A stretch of DNA of 20,629 bases from WHSM01 sp050701635 (GCA_050701635.1 JBOGDF010000054.1:1-20629); one strand, 5' to 3'; positions 8,201 to 15,448 are shown, counted from the first letter of the stretch. The notes: generated from the sequence alone by a model not told the origin. Made by a program: numbers and translations.

Positions 8201-8890
8201 CCACGCCTCGTCGTCCCCACCGGCGGAGGCGTCGGCGGCACGCGTACCCCCGGAAGCGAGGACGGTGACCACCAGCGCGTCGCAACGGGCGAGCAGACCG
8301 AACAGCGCGGGATCGCCGTCGCGCAGCGAGGCGCAGTAGACCGCGAGCGGGTCCCCGCCGGCGCCCGCGATCGCGTCGCACAGGGTGTCGACGAACGCCG
8401 TGTTCCCGGCGAGCGCATGCGCCCGGTAGAACACCACGCCGACGGTCGGCTTCCCGTCGCCGGCGGCGTCCCGGTAGACCCCGTGGGCCGGCAGCTGCGC
8501 GGGCGGCGCGAACCCCTCCCCGGTCAGCAGCACCGTGTCCGACAGGAACCGGTGCAGCTCGGCAAGGTTCTCCGACCCGCCCTCGACCAGGTACGCCAGC
8601 GCGTCGGCGGCCACTCCGCCCGGCACCGTGGACAGCGCCATCAGCTCCGCGTCCGGCGTCGCCTCGCCACCCAGCACCACCGCCGGCACGCCGCTGCCCA
8701 GCACCGCGTCCAGCCCGTCCGGCCAGGTACGCCGCCCGCCCAGCAGCCGGATCACCACCACGTCGACGCCGTCCAAGGTCGCCTCGGACGGGTCGAGCCG
8801 GGCCGGGTTGCCGATCGCCCAGTCGGCACCGCTCGCCCGGGCCGCGAGCAGCTCGGTGTCGGCGGTGGAGAGCAGCAGAATGCGCGCCAT
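5264..8890 (-). CDS. cobN: Cobaltochelatase large subunit CobN
   Basis: CobN is the large, corrin-binding subunit of the ATP-dependent, aerobic-pathway cobaltochelatase that inserts Co(II) into hydrogenobyrinic acid a,c-diamide. The 1208-residue product is full length for the CobN/BchH family. Diagnostic stretches include MARILLLSTADTELLAARAS at the start, GKPTVGVVFYRAHALAGNT, the strongly conserved HLGKHGTLEWLPGKGLGLSD followed by YPFIVNDPGEGTQAKRRAHA (about residues 498-545), and FGSKPGAYGAGLLPLID near the C-terminus. Two adjacent ATGs occur; the second (8888-8890) lies 5 nt after GGAGG and gives the family start, so I chose it over the first (8891-8893) and over an upstream start at 8932 inside the riboswitch leader. 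It is transcribed from behind riboswitch A and stands as its own unit, separated from its presumed ATPase partner by the 620-bp spacer. Confidence 0.96.
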   Translation of the reverse strand: MARILLLSTADTELLAARASGADWAIGNPARLDPSEATLDGVDVVVIRLLGGRRTWPDGLDAVLGSGVPAVVLGGEATPDAELMALSTVPGGVAADALAYLVEGGSENLAELHRFLSDTVLLTGEGFAPPAQLPAHGVYRDAAGDGKPTVGVVFYRAHALAGNTAFVDTLCDAIAGAGGDPLAVYCASLRDGDPALFGLLARCDALVVTVLASGGTRAADASAGGDDEAWDIGELGRLDVPLLQGLCLTSTREAWQDGDAALSPMDAAMQVAIPEFDGRLITVPFSFKEPGPDGLPVYVADPERARRVAGIALAHARLRHVPPAQRRLAIVLSSYPTKHARVGNAVGLDTPASAVRLLQQLRDAGYAIDGFPEDGDALIHGLIEAGGHDVEWLTEEQLAAAEIRVPVADYRRWFSALPEGLRAGVTRAWGELPGELYVDGEHIVVAGQRFGNVVLMIQPPRGFGENPIAIYHDPELAPSHHYLAAYRWLSEGFGAHAVIHLGKHGTLEWLPGKGLGLSDGCAPDAVLGDLPFVYPFIVNDPGEGTQAKRRAHATVVDHLVPPMARADTYGDLAKLEQLLDEYATVQALDPAKVPAVRAQIWTLIKAAQLHHDLGVAEQPDDFDEFILHVDGYLCEVKDSQIRDGLHILGNAPTGEARVNLVLSVLRANQIFGGVTGAVPGLRAALARHVGLDEQTLLAAPGTPIPVPETLTALAEGAARTASDAVDLLESVARKLVLGCETLGWQPDAVAAVATEVLGEAPEEVVAVLRFAATEVVPRLDGTSSELSAVLHAIGGGYVPAGPSGSPTRGLINVLPTGRNFYSVDPKAIPSQNAWEVGRTLADSLLRRHVEDTGDWPRNVGLTVWGTSAMRTQGDDIAEILALLGCRPTWDAASRRVTGFEVVPLTELQRPRIDVTVRISGFFRDAFPHVIALIDDAISAVAALDEPVDSNFVRAHAKADAEEHGDWRRATTRIFGSKPGAYGAGLLPLIDARNWRDDADLAEVYAVWGGYAYGRGLDGREARQDMERTYQRIQVAAKNVDTTEHDIVDSDDYFQYHGGMVAMVRSLTGRDPAAYLGDSHLPDSVKTRTLAEETKRVFRARVVNPRWIAAMRRHGYKGAFELAATVDYLFGYDATAGVVDDWMYQQLADSYVFDPENRAFLEKSNPWALRGIAERLLEAADRKLWASPDPDTLDRLRQAYLQTEGDLED

Positions 8891-8917
8891 CATGGCCTCC
8901 CTCGGGGTCCGCGCCCC

Positions 8918-9080
8918 GGGTAGCAGGGTCATCAGACGGCACCGGAGTCTCCTGGCTCCCGGGTCATCGCCTTGCCTCGGCCTTCCGGCCCGATCGGCCG
9001 TGACCTTCGCTGAGGGTCAGCTACCCGGTGACAGTGGCGGGACCGCCCCGGATTCACACCGGGTTCCTCCGCGTCGCCGT
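8918..9080 (-). promoter_or_regulatory. Cobalamin (B12) riboswitch A, upstream of cobN
   Basis: The minus strand shows the full core: GGAACCCGGTGTGAATCC (about 9050-9067), the B12 box CCCGCCACTGTC (9030-9041), a variable helix region, and GGGAGCCAGGAG (8949-8960). The core is nearly identical in sequence to riboswitch B while the variable helices differ. Between it and cobN lies a GGGG...CCCC hairpin (8904-8917), then GGGAGG and the start codon. Boundaries are approximate. Expected effect: cobN expression falls when cobalamin is plentiful. Confidence 0.94.
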
Positions 9081-9087
9081 ACGCGGC

Positions 9088-9093
9088 ATCGTA
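9088..9093 (-). promoter_or_regulatory. Candidate -10 box for the cobN riboswitch transcript
   Basis: The minus strand carries TACGAT (fits TANNNT) about 8 nt before the likely 5' end of riboswitch A. It overlaps a direct repeat of CGTACGCGGC (9078-9087 and 9090-9099, period 12 bp). No good -35 hexamer is visible, so this is a weak call. Confidence 0.25.
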
Positions 9094-9111
9094 CGCGGCG
9101 CCCACCGTGCT

Positions 9112-9139
9112 CCCGGCGCGGGCCGCGCGCCGCGCCGGG
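9112..9139 (-). terminator. Candidate terminator hairpin after the GDPD gene
   Basis: CCCGGCGCGG and its complement form a 10-bp all-G/C stem with an 8-nt loop, 67 nt beyond the stop of the phosphodiesterase gene and ahead of the cobN promoter region. No T-run follows, which is common for actinomycete terminators. The position supports a transcription break between the two genes. Confidence 0.45.
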
Positions 9140-9205
9140 TCAGCTCTGGCGCAGCGCGGACATCGGCACCGGGACGGAGTACGCCGTCGCCGTTGATCCA
9201 GACGA

Positions 9206-10228
9206 TCACGCGCAGGGGTCCACGCCGGGTTGGCCGGGTCGTACGATGCCGCGCTCGTCCAGGATCCGCTCGAACACGGTGGGCCACGCCGGCATCAACG
9301 CGTCGGCGCACATGTCGACGAGGTCGTTGTAGAGCGCCGCGTCCTCGACCGCGCTGCCGCTGAACCAGACGTGGACGGCGTACCCGTCGCGGTGCGCCCG
9401 GGCGATGAACTCCGGCGTGGCGATCTGGACGCCGTTGAACTTCACCGGGATCTGCAGCGCCACGGTGCCGTCGATCGGCTTCACGCCGACGGTCCAGTAC
9501 GCGGCGACGCCGCCCAACCCCGGGGCGAGCGGCACCTGCGGCGCCAGCCGATGGAAGGTCGCCACCGCCAGGTCGTTGAACGACGTCACGATCACGTCGG
9601 TACGCCCGGAGCGGTTCAGCACGTCGGCGAGCAGCCGCGCGTTGTGCAGGAACGACTCGACGTCGGTGTCGCTGGTGCCCTTGATCTCGATGTTCACCGG
9701 TACGCCGGGGAACTCCCGCAGCACCTGCCGCAGCGCCGGGATCGCGAAGTCGGTGCGCTGGTAGCCGTCCGGCGGTTTCTGCTCCCCCGTACGGATCCCC
9801 CGCAGCGGGTACGACTCCGGCGGCAACCCCGGCACCGCGCTCCGCCCCGGTACGAAGTTATAGGCCGCGTCGAGCGCGCGTACCTCGTCGAAGCTCTTGT
9901 CGCGGACCCGTCCGGTGCCGTTGGTGGTCTGGTCGACGGTCGCGTTGTGGATCACCACGAGCTGGTTGTCGCTGGTGGACTGCACGTCCAGCTCGATCAT
10001 GTCGGCGCCGAGCGCGACGGCGCGCTTGAACGCGTACAGGGTGTTCATCGGGGCTTCGTTCTCGCCGCCGGAGTGCGCCATGTTCATCACCCGCGCCGCC
10101 AGCCACGGATTGGTCGCCGTGGTGGCTTGGGTCACCGTCGTGGCGGCCGTGGCCGCGTGCACCGGCGCCGCGGCGGGTAGCCCGAGCAACGCGAGCGCGG
10201 CCAGCCAGATCCCGGTTCGCTTCAGCAT
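9206..10228 (-). CDS. Secreted glycerophosphodiester phosphodiesterase family protein
   Basis: The 340-residue product has a Sec signal peptide (KR, hydrophobic stretch IWLAALALLGLPAAA, probable cut after VHA at residue 25) and one GDPD TIM-barrel domain. Such enzymes hydrolyse glycerophosphodiesters to an alcohol and glycerol 3-phosphate outside the membrane. Visible active-site elements are His52 (MAHSGGENEAP), IELDVQSTSD with the metal-binding Glu and Asp, VIHNATVDQTTNGTG with the second His, and NIEIKG with a later Glu. The usual HRG is HSG here and PENT is PMNT, so the exact substrate or activity may differ from GlpQ or UgpQ. The ATG at 10226-10228 is chosen because GGAGGA lies 6 nt upstream and the signal peptide starts there. 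It lies 48 bp after the helicase stop and could be partly co-transcribed with it. Confidence 0.85.
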   Translation of the reverse strand: MLKRTGIWLAALALLGLPAAAPVHAATAATTVTQATTATNPWLAARVMNMAHSGGENEAPMNTLYAFKRAVALGADMIELDVQSTSDNQLVVIHNATVDQTTNGTGRVRDKSFDEVRALDAAYNFVPGRSAVPGLPPESYPLRGIRTGEQKPPDGYQRTDFAIPALRQVLREFPGVPVNIEIKGTSDTDVESFLHNARLLADVLNRSGRTDVIVTSFNDLAVATFHRLAPQVPLAPGLGGVAAYWTVGVKPIDGTVALQIPVKFNGVQIATPEFIARAHRDGYAVHVWFSGSAVEDAALYNDLVDMCADALMPAWPTVFERILDERGIVRPGQPGVDPCA

Positions 10229-10276
10229 CAGCCGTCCTCCCGCAGGCACCATAGCTTGACGAGGGCTTGGCCGATG

Positions 10277-12427
10277 TCAGGAGCTGGTGAGGATGACCAG
10301 TCGCTGGGTCGCTCGGGTCATCGCGACATAGCGGTCGACAGCTCCTTCGATACCGTTGCCGAACGCCTCCGGGTCGACGAGGACGACCAGGTCGAACTCG
10401 AGCCCTTTCGACAGCTCCGGGGTCAGCGACCGTACCCGGGGCGTCGTCCGGAACATGGGGTCGCCGATGACGCAGGCGATCCCCTCGGCGTGCGCGGCGA
10501 GCCAGGTGTCGAGTATCGAGCTCAGCTCCGAAGCCGATCCGTGTACGACGGGGACGCCGCTGCTGCGGATGGAGGTCGGCACGTTGGCGTCCGGAAGCAC
10601 GGCCCGGATCACCGGCTCGGCTTCGGCCATGACCTCCTCCGGCGTCCGGTAGTTGATCGTCAAGGTCGCCAGGTTGATCCGGTCGAGTCCGATCCGCTCG
10701 AGCCGCTCCTGCCACGACTCCCTGAACCCGTGCCTGGCCTGGGCGCGGTCCCCGACGATGGTGAAGCTCCGGGACGGGCAGCGCAGCAGCAGCATCTGCC
10801 ACTCCGCGTCGGTCAGCTCCTGTGCCTCGTCCACGACGATGTGCGCGAACGGGCCGGCGAGCTCGTCCAGTTCGGTGCGGGGCGGTGCGCTCTGGTCGAT
10901 CAGGGCGTCCTGCAGGTCCTTTCCGTGCAGCATGATCATCGCGCCTTCGTTGTCGTCCTCGGCGGCGAGCAGCTCCTCGGCGACCCGCGCCCTGCGCTCG
11001 CGCTCGCGTTCGGCGGCGGCGTCACGCCGACGCTTGCGCCGTGCCGCCTCCGGATCGCCGAGCCGCTGCCGTGCCGCGTCCAGGAGCGGCAGGTCGGACA
11101 CCGTCCAGGCCTGGGCGTCCTCGCGCTGCAGCTTCCGGACCACCTCGGGGCTGAGCCAGGGAGCGCACTTGCGCAGGTAGGCGGGTACCGACCACAGGTC
11201 TCCGACGAGGTCAGCCGCTTCGAGCAGCGGCCACGCGTGGTTGAAGGTCCTGACCAGGTCCCTGCTCTGCCGCAGCGACCTGCGGAGCAGGTCAGCCGGT
11301 TCGTCGCCGTCGTACGTGTCCATCAGGATCGTGAGCAGCTCGTCCCAGACCTGGCCGCGCGCCTCGTTGTGCGGGGTACCGGGTTCTGCCGCTTCGAACG
11401 CCTCGGCCCAGTCGCCGGCGCTCAGCCTGATGTCAGAGCCGGCGGCCGTGACCGTCATCGGATCGGTGGGCGGCTCCTCGTAGAACCTGACCGCCGCCTC
11501 GATCGCCTTTACCAGGTCGGCGGACGACTTCAGGCGGGCCACGTCCGGGTCGGACTCGGTCGCCGCCGCCGCTCCCTCGGCGACGAGGTCGCGCAGGGTG
11601 CAGATCTGCACGCCCTCCTCGCCGAGGCTGGGAAGGACGTCGGCGATGTACGCCAGGTACGGCTGGTGCGGACCGACGAACAGCACGCCGCCCCGGCCAT
11701 GCCCGAGACGTGGATCGGAGTAGATGAGGTACGCGGAGCGGTGCAGGGCGACGACGGTCTTCCCCGTACCCGGGCCGCCGTCGACGACGAGAGCGCCGCG
11801 GGATCCCGCGCGGATGATGGCGTCCTGATCGGCCTGGATGGTGCCGAGCACGTCGCGCATCCGGGGCGACCGGCTGCCGCCGAGACTGGCGATGAAGGCG
11901 GACTGGTCGTCGAGGGCGGCGGCGTGCCCCTCGAACCCGTCCGCGGTGAACACCTCGTCCCAGTAGTCGCTGATCCGGCCGCGGGTCCAGCGATACCTGC
12001 GGCGGCTCACCAGCCCCATCGGGTTGGCGTGGGTCGCTCCGAAGAACGGCGCGGCCGCGGGGGAACGCCAGTCGATCAACAGCCGGCGGCCCGCGCTGTC
12101 CTTGAGTGCGAGCCGTCCGACGTACACGGGCTCAGGGTCGTCCGCGCTGACCATGTGTCCGAGGCACAGGTCCAGGTTGAAGCGACGCAGTGCGCGCAGC
12201 CGCGCGGTCAGCCGGTGGATCTCCATGTCCCGGTCCATCGCCGCCTGGCCTGTGCCGCCGGGCGCCTTGCGCTCGGCGTCGAGACGGTCGGAGAGGTCGG
12301 CGATCGTCTGCTCGAGGCTCTCCGCAATCGCGGCGAAGTGCTGCTCGTCGCCGGCGATCAGGACCGGGTCGGCCTTGGCGGCGAGGTGGTCGGGAAGCTC
12401 AAACGCGCTGGTAGTCAGGGGGTTCAC
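10277..12427 (-). CDS. helR: HelD/HelR-type RNA polymerase-associated superfamily 1 helicase
   Basis: The 716-residue product has the HelD architecture: an N-terminal helical arm (about 25-85), the HelD-specific LLIDWRSPAAAPFF (116-129), Walker A GGPGTGKT (217-224), Walker B VVDEAQE (531-537), VGDRAQ (558-563), INYRTPEEV (591-599) and the C-terminal YVAMTRATQRL (700-710). A strongly charged RRKRRRD...RERERR helix sits at 463-480. HelD-family ATPases bind RNA polymerase and strip it from DNA or RNA; the HelR branch in Streptomyces rescues rifamycin-blocked polymerase. Assignment to HelR rather than another HelD branch is inferred. The GTG at 12425-12427 is supported by GGGAG 5 nt upstream; a GTG further up at 12496 would fall inside a candidate control site. 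The gene stands alone between hairpins and the phosphodiesterase gene. Confidence 0.8.
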   Translation of the reverse strand: MNPLTTSAFELPDHLAAKADPVLIAGDEQHFAAIAESLEQTIADLSDRLDAERKAPGGTGQAAMDRDMEIHRLTARLRALRRFNLDLCLGHMVSADDPEPVYVGRLALKDSAGRRLLIDWRSPAAAPFFGATHANPMGLVSRRRYRWTRGRISDYWDEVFTADGFEGHAAALDDQSAFIASLGGSRSPRMRDVLGTIQADQDAIIRAGSRGALVVDGGPGTGKTVVALHRSAYLIYSDPRLGHGRGGVLFVGPHQPYLAYIADVLPSLGEEGVQICTLRDLVAEGAAAATESDPDVARLKSSADLVKAIEAAVRFYEEPPTDPMTVTAAGSDIRLSAGDWAEAFEAAEPGTPHNEARGQVWDELLTILMDTYDGDEPADLLRRSLRQSRDLVRTFNHAWPLLEAADLVGDLWSVPAYLRKCAPWLSPEVVRKLQREDAQAWTVSDLPLLDAARQRLGDPEAARRKRRRDAAAERERERRARVAEELLAAEDDNEGAMIMLHGKDLQDALIDQSAPPRTELDELAGPFAHIVVDEAQELTDAEWQMLLLRCPSRSFTIVGDRAQARHGFRESWQERLERIGLDRINLATLTINYRTPEEVMAEAEPVIRAVLPDANVPTSIRSSGVPVVHGSASELSSILDTWLAAHAEGIACVIGDPMFRTTPRVRSLTPELSKGLEFDLVVLVDPEAFGNGIEGAVDRYVAMTRATQRLVILTSS

Positions 12428-12479
12428 GTCACTCCCGTTTCCGCAGGTTGTGGCCACGGCCAGCGATTCTGCGGCACGA

Positions 12480-12503
12480 CCCCCGTCTTGTCGCAAACCC
12501 CCC
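12480..12503 (-). promoter_or_regulatory. Possible rifamycin-associated element (RAE-like dyad) upstream of helR
   Basis: On the minus strand a G-run leads into TTTGCGACAAG, whose TTGCGACAA core is a dyad, followed by another G-rich run. Rifamycin-resistance genes of actinomycetes, including helR, are known to carry an RAE built on a TTGC...CAAG dyad. The outer arms here are not inverted (G-runs on both sides), so the match is partial. A TATAGC hexamer, a possible -10 box, lies just upstream at 12509-12514. The site is 50-75 bp before the helR start. Confidence 0.35.
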
Positions 12504-12521
12504 GGTCCGCTATACGTTAAG

Positions 12522-12574
12522 AGTGGAAGGAGTGGGTACGCCCCCCTTCCACTTGTCGTCCGCGGTCGGCGGAC
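12522..12574 (-). terminator. Tandem hairpins after the AEC permease gene
   Basis: Two stem-loops follow the permease stop at 12587. The first is GTCCGC/GCGGAC with a 5-nt loop (12558-12574). The second is AGTGGAAGG/CCTTCCACT (12522-12530 with 12545-12553), extended inside by GGG-TACG-CCC. Together they probably end the permease transcript before the helicase promoter. There is no T-run. Confidence 0.5.
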
Positions 12575-12586
12575 AACCTCCTGGGC

Positions 12587-13537
12587 CTACGGGCGTAGCA
12601 GTACGGCGATCACGACCAGAGTGAGCATCGCGAGCAGGGTGGAGCGGACCACCACGTCACGGGCGAGCCGTTCACCGGCCCGGTAGCGGGAGGCGTACAG
12701 GAACATGTTCTGCGCGGCGGGCAGGCCGGCGAGCACCACCGCGACCTGCAGCATCGTCGGATCGAGCCGCAGCAGGTAGCGCCCCACCAGGTACGCCACC
12801 AGCGGATGCACCACCACCTTCAGCACCGATACCACCCAGGCCAGCCAGCGCGGGCTCCCGGCATCGGAAGCCGTGCCACGGGGCCCCGCCGCCCCGGGCG
12901 CCAGCGCCAACCCGAGCACGAACAGCGCCATCGGCATCGCCGCCCCCGCCAGCATGTCCGCCGGCGCCAGCAGGTACGCCGGGGGCCGCCACCCGGTCGC
13001 AGCGCACGCCCCGCCGGCGATCGACGCGATCAGCACCGGGTTGCGCAGCGGGAGGGTGAACGTACGCCAGGACCAGCCGCCGCCGGTGCCGAGATCCAGC
13101 GCGAGCAGCACCGCCGGGGTGAGCACCGTGAGCTGCACCAGCATGAACGGCACCACCAGCGCCGCGTCGCCGAGCACCTGCGCCGCCACCGGGATCCCGA
13201 GGTTGCCGGCGTTGAGATAGCCGGCGGCCATCGCGGTGATCGCCAGCTCCTCGCCCCGGCGTACCCCGCGCCACCACTCGAGGCCGATGGCGACCAGCGC
13301 GACCACGCCGGCGCCGATCAGCACCGGCGGCAGCGCCGGGCTGGCGAGGGAACGCAGCGACGCCCGGGACAGCACCGCGAACACCAGCGCCGGCATCGAG
13401 AAGGTGAACACGAAGCTGGTGAGCACCCGCTCCGCGGAGCCGCCGAGCATCCCCAGCCGCCCGGCGCCGTACCCCAGGCCGATCATCGTCCAGATGGTGA
13501 GGAAACCGGCGAGCACCGGCCCGACCGCGGCGATCAC
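12587..13537 (-). CDS. AEC (auxin efflux carrier) family permease
   Basis: The 316-residue product is an integral membrane protein with about ten hydrophobic segments and a central loop (GLEWWRGVRRGEE). Family marks are the first segment VLAGFLTIWTMIGLGYGAG, SMPALVFAVL, the conserved NAGNLGIPVAAQVLGD in the middle, and LAGLPAAQNMFLYASRY near the end. AEC transporters export or exchange small organic anions such as malate or auxin-like acids; the substrate here is unknown. The GTG at 13535-13537 is chosen because the first transmembrane segment follows at once and the total length is normal. The longer open frame up to 13675 gives an arginine-rich leader that does not look like protein. No clear ribosome-binding site is seen. 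It is divergent from the methyltransferase gene across 165 bp. Confidence 0.82.
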   Translation of the reverse strand: MIAAVGPVLAGFLTIWTMIGLGYGAGRLGMLGGSAERVLTSFVFTFSMPALVFAVLSRASLRSLASPALPPVLIGAGVVALVAIGLEWWRGVRRGEELAITAMAAGYLNAGNLGIPVAAQVLGDAALVVPFMLVQLTVLTPAVLLALDLGTGGGWSWRTFTLPLRNPVLIASIAGGACAATGWRPPAYLLAPADMLAGAAMPMALFVLGLALAPGAAGPRGTASDAGSPRWLAWVVSVLKVVVHPLVAYLVGRYLLRLDPTMLQVAVVLAGLPAAQNMFLYASRYRAGERLARDVVVRSTLLAMLTLVVIAVLLRP

Positions 13538-13689
13538 CGATCGGGTCCGAGCCACCGGGTGCTCCGGCCGTGCCCGGTGACGGCCAGCGGGCCGTCGAGC
13601 CACACGTACCACTCCGCTGTCGACACGACCGCCAGCCTGCCCCGCCGGTACGCCGGTCGCGATGACCCGCCTCACACCGCCGCCGCGGT

Positions 13690-13702
13690 TAGGGTCGGGC
13701 GC
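13690..13702 (+). promoter_or_regulatory. Leaderless-type -10 box for the methyltransferase gene
   Basis: TAGGGT (13690-13695) is followed by 7 nt and then the ATG, the spacing expected when transcription starts at or next to the start codon. No ribosome-binding site is present, which agrees. A -35 hexamer is not obvious. Confidence 0.45.
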
Positions 13703-14473
13703 ATGGCTGAGTCACTCTCCTTCGACCGGGTCGCGCAGGTGTACGACGAAACCCGCGGCGGGCTGGTACGCGGCCGCCGGATGGCGCGCGACGTGGCGGC
13801 GCACCTGACGCCCGGGACCACCTTGGAGATCGGGATCGGCACCGGCGCGGTGGCGCTCGGGCTCACCGAGCTGGGGCACCAGGTCGTCGGCGTCGACGTG
13901 GCGCCGGCGATGCTCAGCCAGGCGTACCAGAGACTTGGCCCCAGGGTCGCGATCGGGGACGCGACGGCGTTGCCGGTCGGGGACGGCACGGTGGCGAACG
14001 CGGTGTTCGTACACGTGCTGCATCTGGTGGGCGACATGTCCGCGGCGATCGCGGAGGCGGCGCGGGTGCTGCGACCCGGCGGCCGGCTGGTCGCGCTGCA
14101 CGGCACGCCGCAGCTGGCCTCCGACGAGCTGTCGACGGTGACCGCACCGCTGGAACGGCTCCGCCAGCAGCGCGTCGACACGCCCGCGCAGGTACGCCAG
14201 GCCGCCGCCGACGCCGGGCTGCAGTACGTGCACAGCGGCCCGAGTACGCCGGGCGTACTCACCGAGACCCCGGCCGCGCTGGCGGACAAGTTCGAACAGC
14301 GGATCTTCTCCTGGATGTGGCGGATCGACGACGTCACCTGGCAGCGCGAGGTGGGGCCGGTGGCGGCCGCGCTACGCGCGATGCCCGACCCGGACCGGCC
14401 CCGGAAACAGACCCACCAGGTATGGGTCAGCGTCTGCGAGAAGCCCTTCACAGGCAACCCACGGACGCTGTAG
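13703..14473 (+). CDS. Class I SAM-dependent methyltransferase
   Basis: The 256-residue product has a single Rossmann methyltransferase domain of the Methyltransf_11/UbiE type. It starts with FDRVAQVYDETRGG, then shows SAM motif I LEIGIGTGAV (41-50), the acidic end of strand 2 in VVGVDVAPAML, GDATALPVGDGTVANAVFVHV and the post-motif III VLRPGGRLVALHG. The C-terminal third (from about residue 145) contains TETPAALADKFEQRIFSWMW. Members methylate small molecules or quinone precursors, but the substrate cannot be read from the sequence. The ATG at 13703 follows a TAGGGT box by 7 nt. It lies 117 bp before the alpha/beta hydrolase gene, which has its own promoter-like box, so they are probably separate transcripts. 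Confidence 0.88.
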   Translation: MAESLSFDRVAQVYDETRGGLVRGRRMARDVAAHLTPGTTLEIGIGTGAVALGLTELGHQVVGVDVAPAMLSQAYQRLGPRVAIGDATALPVGDGTVANAVFVHVLHLVGDMSAAIAEAARVLRPGGRLVALHGTPQLASDELSTVTAPLERLRQQRVDTPAQVRQAAADAGLQYVHSGPSTPGVLTETPAALADKFEQRIFSWMWRIDDVTWQREVGPVAAALRAMPDPDRPRKQTHQVWVSVCEKPFTGNPRTL

Positions 14474-14554
14474 GAAGGCCTCACGCCAGCGTTGCGTCTT
14501 ACGTCTGCCTCGCGGAGGCCGCCCGGTGCGGGCTTCCGCCTCCAGCGAACGCGC

Positions 14555-14590
14555 TTGGTGCGCCCGGAGCCGCCGCATAGCTTTCAGGTC
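14555..14590 (+). promoter_or_regulatory. Promoter for the alpha/beta hydrolase gene (leaderless type)
   Basis: TTGGTG (14555-14560), a 17-bp spacer and TAGCTT (14578-14583) form a good sigma-70-like promoter. The ATG begins 7 nt after the -10 box and no ribosome-binding site is seen, so the mRNA probably lacks a leader. Confidence 0.55.
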
Positions 14591-15433
14591 ATGCGCGAAG
14601 TGACCACCGCCGATGGCCGTACGCTCGCCGTCGAGGAGTGGGGCGTGCCGGACGGCACCCCCGTGCTCTACACCCACGGCAGCCCGATGAGCCGGCTCGC
14701 CCGCTACCCCGACGAGCGGCTCTTCGACGAGCTCGGGGTACGGCTGATCACGTACGACCGGCCCGGGTTCGGGTGCTCCACGCCGCATCCGGGCCGGCGG
14801 GTGGCCGACGCGGCGGCCGACATCGCGGCGATCGCCGACGCGCTCGGCCTCGACCGGTTCCCGCTGTACGGGGTCTCCGGCGGCGGTCCGCACGCGCTGG
14901 CGTACGCCGCCCGCTTCCCGCAGCGGGTGACCCGGGTGGCGACGCTGGCGAGCCCGGCGCCGTGTGACGCCGAGGGGCTGGACTGGGACGCCGGGATGAT
15001 GCCTGGCAACCGGGACAGCGCCGCGGCGGCTCGCCAGGGTCGCGCCGCCCTGGAGGCGCACCTCGGGGAGGCGAAGTCCGAGGACCTGGCCACAATGCTG
15101 CCCGAGGCCGAGCTGGCGGTGCTGGCTCGCCCCGAGGTGCAGGCGATGCTGAGCGCCGCGTTCACCGAGGCGATCCGGCCCGGCATGGCCGGCTGGATCG
15201 ACGACGAGCTGGCGCTGTTCGGGCTGCCGTGGGGCTTCGACCCCGGCACCGTCGCGGTGCCGGCGCGGCTCTGGCACGGCGAGATCGACACCGTCGTGCC
15301 GGTCAGCCACGCCGCGTGGCTCGCGGACCGGATCCCCGGCGCCACGCTCACCCGGGCGCCGGATGCCGGCCACGCGGGCCACTTCGACGCCACCCCACCG
15401 ATCCTGCGCTGGCTCCTCAGCGACCCGGCCTGA
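14591..15433 (+). CDS. Alpha/beta-fold hydrolase
   Basis: The 280-residue product has the full alpha/beta hydrolase pattern: the oxyanion motif THGSP (28-32), DRPGFGCST, the nucleophile elbow GVSGGG with Ser96, the acid Asp233 in HGEIDTVVP, and a catalytic His at 261 or 264 in DAGHAGHFD. A helical cap lies between about 125 and 205. These enzymes cleave esters, epoxides, lactones or similar bonds; the substrate here is not identifiable. The ATG at 14591 is set by the promoter box 7 nt upstream; an earlier in-frame start at 14492 gives unlikely arginine-rich sequence. It ends 15 bp before the oppositely directed NYN-like gene. Confidence 0.9.
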   Translation: MREVTTADGRTLAVEEWGVPDGTPVLYTHGSPMSRLARYPDERLFDELGVRLITYDRPGFGCSTPHPGRRVADAAADIAAIADALGLDRFPLYGVSGGGPHALAYAARFPQRVTRVATLASPAPCDAEGLDWDAGMMPGNRDSAAAARQGRAALEAHLGEAKSEDLATMLPEAELAVLARPEVQAMLSAAFTEAIRPGMAGWIDDELALFGLPWGFDPGTVAVPARLWHGEIDTVVPVSHAAWLADRIPGATLTRAPDAGHAGHFDATPPILRWLLSDPA

Positions 15434-15448
15434 CCTCGCCCGGCGGGC

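Noticed and set aside
4433..8923. A 1496-codon plus-strand open frame opposite cobN
   Set aside because: It is a by-product of G/C third-position bias on the opposite strand: arginine-, valine- and glutamine-rich, no recognisable domain, and it runs through both the riboswitch and cobN antisense.
12498..12503. Complete RAE consensus upstream of helR
   Set aside because: Only the core dyad fits; the outer arms are G-rich on both sides instead of inverted, so I list it as RAE-like only.
10256..12520. A 754-codon plus-strand open frame opposite the helicase gene
   Set aside because: The minus-strand frame has a full set of helicase motifs; the plus-strand one has none and is an antisense shadow.
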